From Comamonadaceae bacterium (GTDB lineage: Bacteria; Pseudomonadota; Gammaproteobacteria; Burkholderiales; Burkholderiaceae_C), in NCBI GenBank assembly GCA_013297875.1, contig JAAFIW010000009.1, positions 62,001-126,000 on the forward strand: DNA of 64,000 nucleotides, read 5' to 3'. This document shows, one piece after another, positions 26,548 to 36,123 of the stretch. Made by a program: the position numbers and the translations under genes. Each line of letters starts with the position of its first letter. Within the stretch, counting starts at the first letter, position 1. The notes beneath the pieces are model-generated. The model ran no database searches. It worked only from the letters and a program-made list of their open reading frames with translations, and had not been told where the DNA came from.

Positions 26548-27324
26548 ATGTACATCACCCCACGCTACCCCAACCGGGAAGATTGCGACTTCTATCACTC
26601 CTTCACACTGCCCGGCGGACAGGTGTTGGGGCAGTGGGATTTGCGCCCCAAAACCGAGGTTTATTTGGGGCATGTGGACTTCGCAGGTCAATCGGTGCTG
26701 GAGATTGGTCCGGCCAGCGGCTTCCTGTCTTTTTATATGGAGCGCGCCGGTGCCACTGTGACTTGCCTGGAGCCGCCCATGGCACACCTGTGGGATGTGA
26801 TTCCCTCCGAAGGCGTTGACCTGGTCAAGTGGCGCAGTGACTTTGCAAAACAGATCGAACGGGTGCGCAACTCCTTTTGGTATGCGCACCGCGAGCTCAA
26901 TTCATCGGTGCGCATGGTGGAGGTCAATCCCTACGCGATGCCCGATTCGGTCGGGCGCTTTGATGTCGGCGTGCTGGCCGCCGTGCTGTTGCATTGCCGC
27001 CGACCTTTTGATTTGCTGGAAAGCGTGGCGCTGCGCACCCGCAAAACCGTGGTGGTGACCGAGGTGTACAACGCCTCGCTGGGCGAGCAGGCGGCATGCG
27101 CTTTCCTGCCGCATCGCGGCGTGGAGCAGGTGCACACCTGGTGGCATTTCACGCCGCAGTTTTTTATCTCCGCGCTGGGTTTGCTGGGGTTTACGCAAGC
27201 CCGGGTGTACTTCCACACGCAAAAGCAGCCTGCCGAAATGAATCGTGATGTTGAGTTGTTCACCGTGGTGTGCGCGCGGCCCGATCAAACGGCGGGCAAT
27301 TCAGGTGATGTGCACGGTGGCTGA
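26548..27324 (+). CDS. Class I SAM-dependent methyltransferase
   Basis: 258 residues. Motif I SVLEIGPASGFLSFYMERAG (about 48-67) and motif II ATVTCLEPP; FDVGVLAAVLLHCRRP is the motif IV region. No close family recognised beyond a general class I fold. It overlaps the following methyltransferase gene by 17 bp, so the two are coupled. Possible target: a glycan or a nucleotide sugar. Confidence 0.82.
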   Translation: MYITPRYPNREDCDFYHSFTLPGGQVLGQWDLRPKTEVYLGHVDFAGQSVLEIGPASGFLSFYMERAGATVTCLEPPMAHLWDVIPSEGVDLVKWRSDFAKQIERVRNSFWYAHRELNSSVRMVEVNPYAMPDSVGRFDVGVLAAVLLHCRRPFDLLESVALRTRKTVVVTEVYNASLGEQAACAFLPHRGVEQVHTWWHFTPQFFISALGLLGFTQARVYFHTQKQPAEMNRDVELFTVVCARPDQTAGNSGDVHGG

Positions 27325-28261
27325 AAACAGCCTGTCAGACAAGCTGGATGCGGTCTGGGGCGACCCCGACACCTGGGTCGCCAACGGTCAGCAATGGGCA
27401 CATCTGGACGAGGTTCGGCGCATGATCAACCGCCGGGTCAGCGGCGACCCGGCTGTCACCGCACTGGCCTGGTTTGCCCGCCACCTGGCAGACGCAGGTA
27501 GCCTGCCATTGGGTCGCGTGCTGGTGCTGGGTTGCGGCGCTGGCCGCGTGGAGCGGGAGCTGTACGACCAGGGTTGGGCGCGCCAACTGGTGGCCTTTGA
27601 TCTGTCGCCCAAAGTGCTGGCGGTGGCCGCCCAGGCAGCGCTTGATACCCCGGCCATTCAGTATGTGCTGGCCAGCATGGATGAGATACCGGTTGGGCAG
27701 CCGCCGTTTCTGCCGGGCAGTTTCGACGCGGTCGTCGGAGTGGCCAGCGTTCACCACTGCTCGCAGTTGCGCAGTCTGTATGAGGCGCTGGTGCAATTGC
27801 TGACCCCGGACGGCTGGCTGTTTCTGGATGAATACGTAGGCCCCGACCGCTTCCAGTATTCGCCCGCCAGCATGGAGCAACTGACGGCACTGGCCGATCT
27901 GCTGCCAGACCGCCTGCTCACCACCCAGGCAGGCTTGGTCAAAAAGGGTTTCCGTGCCCCTACGGTGCAAGAGGTGGTGGCGGTTGACCCCAGCGAGGCG
28001 GTGCACGCGTCACAGATCCTGCCGCTGCTGGCCCAGCACTTTCGCGTTGTGGCACAGCGGCCTTATGGCGGCTCGCTGTTGCACATGCTGCTGGCCGACG
28101 TGGCCCAGAACTTTCAGGCCCCTGAGGCCAAGCCCTGGTTGCAGGCCTTGATCGATGCAGAAGACGACTGGGATCGGCTGGGGCGGCTGGAGCAGCACTT
28201 CAGCTGTGTGATTGCACGCCCGCTTGGTGCAACCAGCGACGCACCCAAGCCGGCTCATTAA
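27308..28261 (+). CDS. Class I SAM-dependent methyltransferase
   Basis: 317 residues from ATG 27308, which overlaps the previous stop by 17 bp. Motif I RVLVLGCGAGRVERELYDQG; LVAFDLSPKVL is the acidic loop; FDAVVGVASVHHCSQL is motif IV; LTPDGWLFLDEYVGPDRF follows. Methyltransf_11/25 type. The last 62 bp overlap the end of the convergent methyltransferase gene on the other strand, an unusually large tail-to-tail overlap. Confidence 0.82.
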   Translation: MCTVAENSLSDKLDAVWGDPDTWVANGQQWAHLDEVRRMINRRVSGDPAVTALAWFARHLADAGSLPLGRVLVLGCGAGRVERELYDQGWARQLVAFDLSPKVLAVAAQAALDTPAIQYVLASMDEIPVGQPPFLPGSFDAVVGVASVHHCSQLRSLYEALVQLLTPDGWLFLDEYVGPDRFQYSPASMEQLTALADLLPDRLLTTQAGLVKKGFRAPTVQEVVAVDPSEAVHASQILPLLAQHFRVVAQRPYGGSLLHMLLADVAQNFQAPEAKPWLQALIDAEDDWDRLGRLEQHFSCVIARPLGATSDAPKPAH

Positions 28262-29054
28262 CCCCCAGTGGCCGGGCGGCGTTGTCAGGCCGCTGCACCA
28301 CCTGTGTCGCGTCCAGCCGGGCATAGGTGTCCACAATGTGCTGGCGCCGCTCGTTCAGCACGCGTGATTGCGGGTCGAGCCCGGCTACCAGGGTCAGGCC
28401 GGTGGGGGCGACCGGCAAGGTCACCAGATGAAGCTGGGGCCGCAGCGCCCGCAGACAGGGCACGATCTTCCAACCGTCGCCGGTGTAAAAGCCCGAACGG
28501 CGGTCCTGCGCAGCGGTGAGGGCTGTCAGCGGCAAGGTGTCGTGCAGCACCACCAGCGCCCCCGGTGCAGCCCAGCGCTCCAGCTGGATGAAGTCATCCA
28601 GTACGCTCTCAAAATGGTGGTCGCCATCGACAAAGGCCAGATCAAATCCCGCCGTGTGCAGGTGGCAATCGGCCGGCGGCGCACGCAAAAACGCGGCGCT
28701 GGTTTGCCGGTACAGCTGGGTTGCTACCGTACAGTGATCCAGCGGGTTGCCCAGCGGCTCGGGGTCTACACCGATGGCCTGCGTTGGGCTTTGCGCCAGG
28801 CCCAGCGAGACGCCTTTTTCCACCCCAATTTCCAGGTACAGGCGCGGCTTGAGCGCTTCATGCAACCACGCCAGCCAATGCAGATAGTTCGGGCCGGGCC
28901 AACGCAAACCAGCCAGGGCCACATGTACCCGGGGCAAGTTGGGCTCTTGCGCCAAAGCCTGACGAAGAACTGCCTCGGCGCGTGTTCGCTCACCGCGAGC
29001 CATGAGCAGCCCGAATTGCATCAGTGCCGGTTGTTCAAGCGGGTGTGCTCTCAT
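28200..29054 (-). CDS. Methyltransferase / cephalosporin-hydroxylase-like protein (Methyltransf_24)
   Basis: 284 residues from ATG 29054, overlapping the giant glycosyltransferase stop by 4 bp. The N-terminal ~60 residues form a TPR-like helical pair (EQPALMQFGLLMARGERTRA). Then comes the SAM-binding fold PRLYLEIGVEKGVSLGLAQ, TQAIGVDPEPLG and FDLAFVDGDHHFESVLDD, as in Methyltransf_24 / CmcI-like proteins. Co-transcribed after the giant protein and the GT4 gene, so probably acts on the same product. Its C-terminal codons overlap the convergent gene. Confidence 0.8.
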   Translation of the reverse strand: MRAHPLEQPALMQFGLLMARGERTRAEAVLRQALAQEPNLPRVHVALAGLRWPGPNYLHWLAWLHEALKPRLYLEIGVEKGVSLGLAQSPTQAIGVDPEPLGNPLDHCTVATQLYRQTSAAFLRAPPADCHLHTAGFDLAFVDGDHHFESVLDDFIQLERWAAPGALVVLHDTLPLTALTAAQDRRSGFYTGDGWKIVPCLRALRPQLHLVTLPVAPTGLTLVAGLDPQSRVLNERRQHIVDTYARLDATQVVQRPDNAARPLGVNEPAWVRRWLHQAGVQSHS

Positions 29055-32000
29055 GCGCCGAACCTTGTGGGATCCAACACACGGCGCAGCGTGTGCCCGA
29101 ACAGCTCCAGGTCGTAGCGCTGCGCGCACTGCTGCCAGGCGGCTTGCTGCTGGCGCTGCCAGGCCACATCGTCTGTCAGCAGGCGTGCAATGCCCACGGC
29201 AAATGCCTTTGCGTCGCGCGCGCCCACGATGTCCAGGCCATCGCGCCAGCCCAGCTGGCGCACCAGCAAGGCCGAGGCGACGGTGGGTATGCCGCTGGCT
29301 GCCGCCTCAATCACTTTGGCGGGCACGCCGCCTGCAAAGCGCACCGGCGCAATAAACACCCGTGCAGCGTCATAGTGCGGCTCCAGTGCATCCTGCGGGC
29401 CCAACACGGCCACGTCGGGCCCCCCCAGGGCGGCCACTTTAGGGGACAAGCAAACGCCCACCACCGACAAGCTGGGTGCGTGGGAAAGAAGTTGGCGCAG
29501 CAGCGGCATGACTTCGCGGATGAACCACAACAGCCCATCTTCGTTGGGTGTTCCGGGGTGCAGCGCGCCAACGAAGAGCAGCCCGTCGCGCGGCTTGGGG
29601 CCTGGCGCACTGCGGCGTATCGGCGTGCCATGGCTGAGGATTTGGGTGCGATGACCCGCCGCCTGAAAGAACTGCGCGTCGCGCTGCGAGACCACGAGCA
29701 CGTCGCTGGCACCGGTGGCCAGCGCAATTTCGGCGTCAAGCCGCTGGGTTGCCGCAGCGCGCGTCAAGGGCCGACGCTGCACGCCGGCCATGGCAATCTC
29801 CCGCAGGGCAAACAGCGCCTCGGCGTCGTACACCAGGCGCAGGCCGGCAAACAGCTCGGGGCGGCGGGCGCGCAGCGGCTGCAGCGCTTGAAGATTGGGC
29901 GGGCGACTGACCACCAGCACGTCGTACACGCTGCGGCGTCGCTCCAAAAAGGCTTCCAGCCCCGCCATTCCGTGGCCCAGTGCCACCTCCACGCTGCCGG
30001 GTAGGGACGCATACACCGCGCGCCAGTTGTCAAGCGGCGTCCACAAGGGAAACAAGGTCACGGGCCAGCCATCCAGGGCCTGCAGCATCAGCCGGGCCCG
30101 GGGAAGCCCGCCACCTTTGAACATGTGCGGTACTTCGTTGTCCACAAATAGCACCCGGGGTCGGCGCGGGCGGTCTTCTGGCGATTGCCAGCGGTCTGCA
30201 TCCAGCGTTTGCGCTGCGGGTTGCGGCTGCTCCTGTAGCCACTGTTCATGGCGCTCACAAAACAGCAAGCGGTTACGTTCCATGAGCGCGGTGGCACTGT
30301 TGCCGCTGGCGCTGCCCCATTCCAGGTGTTCCAGCAAGACGGAAGGCTCATACACCACCCGCAGCCCGGCCTGCCACACCCGCAGGCAGTAGTCGGTGTC
30401 TTCGTAATAGGCGGGGGCAAACACCTCGGCAAACCCGTCCAGCATGTGCCACAGCGAGGCGGGGGTAACCAGAAAAACGCCCGACACATAGTCGGTTGAG
30501 CGCGCCGCGCGCGCGGCATGCCCAAATGGGTCTTCGCCGCGGCCAATACCTGCCGCGCTGCCGTCGCAAAAAATCATGTTGCCAGCTTCTTGCAGAGTGC
30601 CGTCGGTCAACACCACGCGCCCACCCAGCGCACCAATGGCCGGGTCGGCTTGCATGGCCTGCCAGGCAGCCGCCAGTGCACCTTCCTGCAAGATGGCATC
30701 GCTGTTGAGAAAGGCCAGGTAGCGCCCGGTGGCCAGCGCAGCACCCTGGCGTGCGGCACGCAGAAAACCCAGGTTGTCCTGGTTGCGCACCACCAGCGCG
30801 CCCTGCACCTGCTCGAGCAACCGCGCTGTGCAATCGCTGGACGCGTTGTCGATGACGATGGTTTGAAACGACACGCCCTGCTGGTCAGCCAGCGCCTGCA
30901 AGGTGCGGCGCGACAAGCCCGCCTGGTTGAACAACACCAGCACCACCGACAGATCGGGCCGCGCACCGGGCGCGACCGCCGGCAACACGATGCTGCGTGG
31001 CTGGGTCAGCCAGGCGTCAAGCGCCCACTGGGCATGTTCCCGTGCCCGTGCCTTCGCATCAGGCGCTGCGGCGGCGGCTGCGCTGTCTTGCTTCAAGCGA
31101 GCGCAGATGCGCTCGATCTGCGAGGCCAGGCGGCGGCCGTCAAGCAGGGTCGACTGCTGAACGCGCGCACGCAAACCCAGGCGGTAATGCGCCAATGCCG
31201 CGGTATCGCTGGCAAGTGCCACGGCCCGGGCACAAAAGTCTGGCTCGCTGTCTGCAATCCAGGCTTGAAGGCCCAGCGCTGTCAGCACAGAAGCGCCCTG
31301 GCGAGCCCCGGCCCAGTGGCCTGCCAGTGTCACCACGGGCACGCCCATCCACAACGGATCGAGCAGGCTTAAACCGCCGTTGGCGGGAAAGCTGTCCAGC
31401 ACCAGGTCAATTCGCGCAAACCATTCCAGGTAGGCGGCATGCGGCAAGAACGGGTCAAAAAACACCCGGCCACCGTCAACCCCCTCGGCCTGCATGCAGG
31501 CCAACACATCCCGGCGCAGCGGCCAGTCATCGGCAATGGCACCCACGAAGCGAATGGTGGACAGCGGTGTGTCAGCGACCACGCGGGCGAAGGCGCGCAG
31601 GCAAGGCGGGCTGAGCTTGAGGCTGCGGGCTGTGACGCCATAGGTGACGCTCCCGTAGCTCAAAACCGGGGGCGGACCGGGCTCGGGTGCTGCCAGCGGC
31701 GGGTCCCAGCACCACTGGCCGCCGTGCAAGTGAAACACCGCCTCGTCGTGATGTATGGCGTGGGCGTGCGGAATCGCCGCCTCGTCGGCCAGCAGCCCGT
31801 CAAACAAGCCGCCCGCACTGGCCCAGCAACCCAGCCAGCCCAGTTGCACCGGAGCCAGCCGACGGGCATAGGCCTGCAGCAAGCCAAATTGGCCTTCAAA
31901 CGGGTGCAGGCCACCTGCATCAATCACCACATCAATCTGGTGAATGGCGCATGACTGCGCAAGCGATTCAGGCACCAGGGGCAAGGTGTGCACATGCTGC

Positions 32001-34237
32001 GGCAAGCCGTCAATCGGATGGCAGGTATACAAAAAAACCTGGGCCTGATCGGCTGCGTGCGCCGCCAGCACCCGGCGCAGCAGGCTTTGGTGCCGTTGGC
32101 TGGCCACATAGGCAATGCGCGGGCGATGGTTGGCGCTGCGCTGCGGGTTGGGCGGGTGGAAGGTCGCCAGGCCGCTGCGTATCTTCAGCCCGCGGTACCA
32201 GTCGCGTGCCTGCCGGCCCAGAGACTCGGCACTCGATGCGGGCGACAGCGCGCCGGCATACAGCGCAGCCGTTGCCATCCACGGGTCGTCGTCCAGATCC
32301 TGGCTGGCGCTCTGCACCAAGCGCGCCATATAGGCCTGAGCATGGGTGTGGCTTGCCTCGACGATGGCGTCGCGCCAGACCGTGGGCAAAACATCCAACG
32401 CAACCATGTTCAACAAGCGGCGGGCCGCTTCGCTACCCAGACCAGCCAAACGCAGGCAGACTTTCACCGCGTCGGCGCCGCGCAGGTCGCGCCGCAGCAA
32501 TTGCCCGCAGGCCTCAGCAGCGCCGTCCAGGCCACCTTCCACCTGCAAACGTGCCCTTAACAGCAGCGCGGCCTGCAAGCTCGGCTGCTTTGCAAGCACC
32601 GCCTCAGCGCGATCCAGTGCGGCCTGGAATCGACCGGTTCGCCGCTGGGCTTCGGCCACTTCCAGCTGTGGCACCGGGTCGGCAGGCCTGGCGTCAACCA
32701 CCCGCAGAAATGCCAGTTGCGCCTCGCCGTAGCGGGCTTGCGCCATCAGTACCCAACCCAGGTGTCGCAGGCTTTCGGCTTGGCCCGGCTCCAGTTGCAA
32801 GGCCTGGCGCACGGTGTGCTCGGCCTCGCCCAGCCACCGCTGGCGCAAGCGCAGGTGCGACAGCGCACGCCAGGCCTCGGCCAGCGCAGGGGCATTTGCC
32901 ACGGCCTTGTGTGCCCAATGCTCGGCTTCGGGCAAGAGGCCTGCTTGTGTGAACACAAATGCCGCCTGCACCTGGGCTGCGCTGTCTTCGGGCAGTCGTG
33001 CAAGCAGTTGCTGCACGATCACGACAGCGTGCGCCACGTCGCCCTGCTCCAGCGCCAACCACCCCAGCACGCGCTTGGCTTCGATGTTGCCGGGGTCTTG
33101 CCTCAAGGCCCGACGCAAGCACCGGTTGGCCGCGTGCGGGCGCTGACGCCGCAACTGCGCCACGGCCAGCAAGCGCCACAAATCAGCGTTGTGCCGACGG
33201 GCGCGCAAGCGCTTGTGCAGCAATCGCCGGGCTTGATCGGTTTCTTGCATGTCCAACAAAATCTGGGCCATCAGATCTTGCGCGGCTTCGTTGTCAGGTG
33301 TTTCATGCAACACCAAGCCAAGCAACCACCGGGCACCCTCGAACTGTTTGAGTTCCCGCTGAATGTGGGCGCGGCGCACCAGCGCATCGGTGAAGCGCCC
33401 ATCGCGTTCATGCGCCTGCTTGAATGCCTGGTCGGCTTCCTGCAAATTGCCCAAGGCCTGGTACACAACGCCCAGCAGATGCCAGCTGGCGGCCCGCTGC
33501 GGGTGCTCGGCTACCAGCTTGCGCGCCAGGCGCAGGGCCTGTTGAAAATCACCCGAATCATGTTGGCGCCACGCGGCTTCGGCCAGCAATTGCGCGTCTT
33601 GCGGCCACCGGTTCAAGCTGTCCTGCAATAGGGCCTGGGCCTCGTTGAGCTGGCCAAGTCGGGCCAGGCACTGAGACAGGTGCAGGCGCAAGCGGGGTTG
33701 TTCGGGAGCCTGCTGGTCAAATGTGCCAATGGCTTCGCGGTAGGTTTGCACCGCCGCCGCGAATTGCCGGGTGACCTGTTGCAGCCAGGCGTGTTGCATC
33801 AAGCGGGCGGGTGTTCGCCGTTGCGCCAGGGCGCGGGCAGACCAGTCAGAAGCTTCTTGCATCCGCCCCACATCGTGCAGCACCCAGGCCAGGTCGTAGG
33901 CGGCCTGGTCCAGGGCTGGATCCAGCTCGCAGGTGCGCTGGAATGCGGCCACCGCACCGGCCACATCCTGGCGTTGCTTGAGCAGGTACCCGGTGTACCA
34001 ATGCAAGGGCGCGTCGTCGGGGTTGCGCGCCAGTGCGGGCAGCAGTTGGGCAGCAGCTTCGTCCAGCCGACCGGCCTGCACGAGAAAAAACCCCAGGGCA
34101 GCGCAGACCCTTGGATCAGACGCAGCCAAGTGGCTGGCCGCTTGCGCACTCTCAATCGCAGCAGCCACATCGCCGGCGGCAAAACCTTGCCAGGCACGCT
34201 CCAACAGCGTTTGCAGGCCCTGATCGGTCGCCATCAA
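29051..34237 (-). CDS. Giant TPR - OGT-like - GT2 - GT4 multidomain glycosyltransferase
   Basis: 1728 residues, four parts. Residues 1-600: a TPR array (repeats such as RNPDDAPLHWYTGYLLKQRQ). Residues 705-1047: an O-GlcNAc-transferase/SPINDLY-type GT41 catalytic region with LAPVQLGWLGCWASAGG, ARSLKLSPPCLRAFARVV (Lys matching the UDP-binding Lys region) and PANGGLSLLDPLWMGVPVV. Residues 1094-1335: a GT2 domain (LSVVLVLFNQAGLSRRTLQ, FLNSDA at 1177-1182, and a late YYEDTDYCLRVWQAGLRVVY). Residues 1360-1728: a GT4-like domain (RVLFVDNEVPHMFKGGGLPR, GLLFVGALHPGTPNEDGLLW). No signal peptide, so cytoplasmic. Starts 4 bp inside the upstream GT4 gene and ends 4 bp inside a methyltransferase gene. Likely builds a glycan on protein or lipid; substrates unknown. 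In the OGT part the usual D-x-S-G-H-T is replaced by DAGGLHPFEGQ. Confidence 0.85.
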   Translation of the reverse strand: MMATDQGLQTLLERAWQGFAAGDVAAAIESAQAASHLAASDPRVCAALGFFLVQAGRLDEAAAQLLPALARNPDDAPLHWYTGYLLKQRQDVAGAVAAFQRTCELDPALDQAAYDLAWVLHDVGRMQEASDWSARALAQRRTPARLMQHAWLQQVTRQFAAAVQTYREAIGTFDQQAPEQPRLRLHLSQCLARLGQLNEAQALLQDSLNRWPQDAQLLAEAAWRQHDSGDFQQALRLARKLVAEHPQRAASWHLLGVVYQALGNLQEADQAFKQAHERDGRFTDALVRRAHIQRELKQFEGARWLLGLVLHETPDNEAAQDLMAQILLDMQETDQARRLLHKRLRARRHNADLWRLLAVAQLRRQRPHAANRCLRRALRQDPGNIEAKRVLGWLALEQGDVAHAVVIVQQLLARLPEDSAAQVQAAFVFTQAGLLPEAEHWAHKAVANAPALAEAWRALSHLRLRQRWLGEAEHTVRQALQLEPGQAESLRHLGWVLMAQARYGEAQLAFLRVVDARPADPVPQLEVAEAQRRTGRFQAALDRAEAVLAKQPSLQAALLLRARLQVEGGLDGAAEACGQLLRRDLRGADAVKVCLRLAGLGSEAARRLLNMVALDVLPTVWRDAIVEASHTHAQAYMARLVQSASQDLDDDPWMATAALYAGALSPASSAESLGRQARDWYRGLKIRSGLATFHPPNPQRSANHRPRIAYVASQRHQSLLRRVLAAHAADQAQVFLYTCHPIDGLPQHVHTLPLVPESLAQSCAIHQIDVVIDAGGLHPFEGQFGLLQAYARRLAPVQLGWLGCWASAGGLFDGLLADEAAIPHAHAIHHDEAVFHLHGGQWCWDPPLAAPEPGPPPVLSYGSVTYGVTARSLKLSPPCLRAFARVVADTPLSTIRFVGAIADDWPLRRDVLACMQAEGVDGGRVFFDPFLPHAAYLEWFARIDLVLDSFPANGGLSLLDPLWMGVPVVTLAGHWAGARQGASVLTALGLQAWIADSEPDFCARAVALASDTAALAHYRLGLRARVQQSTLLDGRRLASQIERICARLKQDSAAAAAAPDAKARAREHAQWALDAWLTQPRSIVLPAVAPGARPDLSVVLVLFNQAGLSRRTLQALADQQGVSFQTIVIDNASSDCTARLLEQVQGALVVRNQDNLGFLRAARQGAALATGRYLAFLNSDAILQEGALAAAWQAMQADPAIGALGGRVVLTDGTLQEAGNMIFCDGSAAGIGRGEDPFGHAARAARSTDYVSGVFLVTPASLWHMLDGFAEVFAPAYYEDTDYCLRVWQAGLRVVYEPSVLLEHLEWGSASGNSATALMERNRLLFCERHEQWLQEQPQPAAQTLDADRWQSPEDRPRRPRVLFVDNEVPHMFKGGGLPRARLMLQALDGWPVTLFPLWTPLDNWRAVYASLPGSVEVALGHGMAGLEAFLERRRSVYDVLVVSRPPNLQALQPLRARRPELFAGLRLVYDAEALFALREIAMAGVQRRPLTRAAATQRLDAEIALATGASDVLVVSQRDAQFFQAAGHRTQILSHGTPIRRSAPGPKPRDGLLFVGALHPGTPNEDGLLWFIREVMPLLRQLLSHAPSLSVVGVCLSPKVAALGGPDVAVLGPQDALEPHYDAARVFIAPVRFAGGVPAKVIEAAASGIPTVASALLVRQLGWRDGLDIVGARDAKAFAVGIARLLTDDVAWQRQQQAAWQQCAQRYDLELFGHTLRRVLDPTRFGA

Positions 34238-35274
34238 GCGTGCAACACCACGCGAGCGGAATGTGCAGCCAGCAGGCTCAGCAACTGGGCAACGATCAGC
34301 GGTGTGGAGGCAACATAAGCCAGCGCGTGCTGCTGCGCGGCGGCGCTGAATGCGGTGTGTTCGTTGAGCAGCCGCCGCAGGGCTGCCTCCCAGACCTGCA
34401 CCGGCGCGTGTGGATCCAGGGTGAGCCCTCCGGCACCCACAGTCTGAGGCAGGGCACCGCGCTGGCTGGCCAAGACCGGCAGGCCATTGAGTTGCGCCTC
34501 AATCACCGTGCGGCCAAACGACTCTTCCCACACCGACGGCATCAACAACAGGCGCGATTGGGCGTACACCGGTCGCATGTCCGTCTGCGGGCCCAACCAC
34601 TGCACATTGCCCAAAACCTGAGCCCGGTGCTGGCACAGCGCGCGCCAGTGCGGCTCCAGCCCCCAGCTTTCAACGACCAAAAACGACATGTCGCGGCACT
34701 GGGCCGCCAGCTCAAACACCCGTTGCACGCCTTTGACCGGCGTTGGGTTCACAAACAGCACCTGGGTGCCTGTGCCGTCAGCCAGATAGTTTTCAGCCGA
34801 CACCGCTGGCGGCACGACATGGCACGACAGCCCGCACAAAGCGCGCCAGCGCTGGGCGGTGAAGGCCGAATTGGCCAGGTACAGCAGCGAAGCATCGGGC
34901 ACCAGGGTGCCGCCCAGCTGGTGTACCTCCACGTTGTGCAGGTACACAGCCGTGGCGCGACCGGTTTGCAGGCTGGCCAACACCATGCGCGACAAGGCCA
35001 TGCCACTTTGCACCACGATGATGGAAGCGCCCCATGCAGCCGCGACCAAGGGCAGGGCTGCTGCGGGCGATGCCGCCCGCATGCACAGGTAGCCCAGCGA
35101 CTCGTCGCTGACGGTTTGGGTGGGCGCGCCGTCGCCGTGCTCGCTCAGGCCGCACAGCACGGCGACTTCTGCACCGACGATGCCGATGGCCAGACACAGA
35201 TCGTGCGTGGTGGTCTGCAAGCCACCCTGGATGTCGGGCAGGTGCGGGTAATCGGAGACGAACAGAACACGCAT
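34234..35274 (-). CDS. Family 4 (GT-B) glycosyltransferase
   Basis: 346 residues from ATG 35274 (MRVLFVSDYPHLPDIQGGLQ); an upstream TTG would add four residues. The N-terminal acceptor half has GGLQTTTHDL; the C-terminal donor half has VLFVNPTPVKGVQRVFELA, VQWLGPQTDMRPVYAQSRLL and the E-x7-E motif in SVWEESFGRTVIEAQLNGLP. The stop overlaps the giant protein's start by 4 bp. First gene of a three-gene operon (GT4, giant GT, methyltransferase). Confidence 0.9.
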   Translation of the reverse strand: MRVLFVSDYPHLPDIQGGLQTTTHDLCLAIGIVGAEVAVLCGLSEHGDGAPTQTVSDESLGYLCMRAASPAAALPLVAAAWGASIIVVQSGMALSRMVLASLQTGRATAVYLHNVEVHQLGGTLVPDASLLYLANSAFTAQRWRALCGLSCHVVPPAVSAENYLADGTGTQVLFVNPTPVKGVQRVFELAAQCRDMSFLVVESWGLEPHWRALCQHRAQVLGNVQWLGPQTDMRPVYAQSRLLLMPSVWEESFGRTVIEAQLNGLPVLASQRGALPQTVGAGGLTLDPHAPVQVWEAALRRLLNEHTAFSAAAQQHALAYVASTPLIVAQLLSLLAAHSARVVLHA

Positions 35275-35330
35275 ACAGATCAACAACCGGCACAGGCAGC
35301 CGCGTGCTCACCAGGTCGCATGAACGGCAC

Positions 35331-36113
35331 TCAGGATTGATTGCCTGGCGACTGCGCGCCCAGAATATCGTTGAGCGTCGGGGCCACAAATCCCTCTTCG
35401 ACTTTGGTGCCCGGTGGGTTGACCCGCTCGGGATCGAACCGGCTGATGTCAGGGCCATCGTCGGGTATCACGAGATTCGTATTGGGGATGTTGACGTCCG
35501 CTAGCCACTGGGAAAGGACATCGGTCAAAAAACGATCGGGGTCAGACACGCCCTGGTTCGACGATGTCACGCCAAAACCTGGCCGCGAAACGGTTTGGGT
35601 TTGACCGTTGTTGCCTGTCACGCGCATTTGCTCGCCGAACAAAAATGCGGCTTGGGTCTGCAGATCGGTCACCTCGACAACGGTGATGCCGCCCCGTATG
35701 CCCACTGTGGCGGTATTGGTGCGAACAACTGTTTCGGTTTTTTTGCTGATCAATCCGCCTACCACGCGCAGCAAACCCTTGGTCATGTCCATCAACAACT
35801 GCCCGGTTTTGGCCTTTGAATCAAACTGGTACTTGGCAATCACCATTTCCGAATTGGGGCCCAGGGTAATGGACGATTGGTCGGAGAACAGCACATGCAT
35901 GGTGGTGTTGGCGTCGGTGATCAAACGCTGGCCGCTGGTTGCATCGATGTACTTCGTCGTCACATTGGCCGTGCGCGACGCGCTGGTGGTGACCGAGGTG
36001 ACGACGGCCGTTTTCTGACGATCCACATCAGCCGGCTGAGCCAGCGCCGCCGGTAGCGCAGCACCCGTGAGCGCGGCGGCCAGCCACAGGTCTTTGGAAA
36101 TAGGAGGGCTCAT
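35331..36113 (-). CDS. FecR-domain periplasmic protein
   Basis: 260 residues with a signal peptide (LWLAAALTGAALPAALAQP). FecR domain of about residues 55-165: LITDANTTMHVLFSDQSSIT, LGPNSEMVIAKYQF, then TKGLLRVVGGLISKKTE and TATVGIRGGITVVEV, the usual signature. A disordered acidic/Pro tail follows (about 180-260). No anti-sigma TM helix and no sigma-factor gene nearby, so it is a stand-alone FecR protein of the type found with exported adhesins or outer-membrane systems. It directly follows the TPR/beta-barrel gene (10 bp), so the two are one operon. Confidence 0.85.
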   Translation of the reverse strand: MSPPISKDLWLAAALTGAALPAALAQPADVDRQKTAVVTSVTTSASRTANVTTKYIDATSGQRLITDANTTMHVLFSDQSSITLGPNSEMVIAKYQFDSKAKTGQLLMDMTKGLLRVVGGLISKKTETVVRTNTATVGIRGGITVVEVTDLQTQAAFLFGEQMRVTGNNGQTQTVSRPGFGVTSSNQGVSDPDRFLTDVLSQWLADVNIPNTNLVIPDDGPDISRFDPERVNPPGTKVEEGFVAPTLNDILGAQSPGNQS

Positions 36114-36123
36114 CGTTTACTCC

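Noticed and set aside
29051-34237. Giant gene might be two or three adjacent genes joined by error
   Set aside because: The frame is continuous, domain linkers are plausible, and both ends overlap neighbours by the same 4-bp pattern as real junctions.
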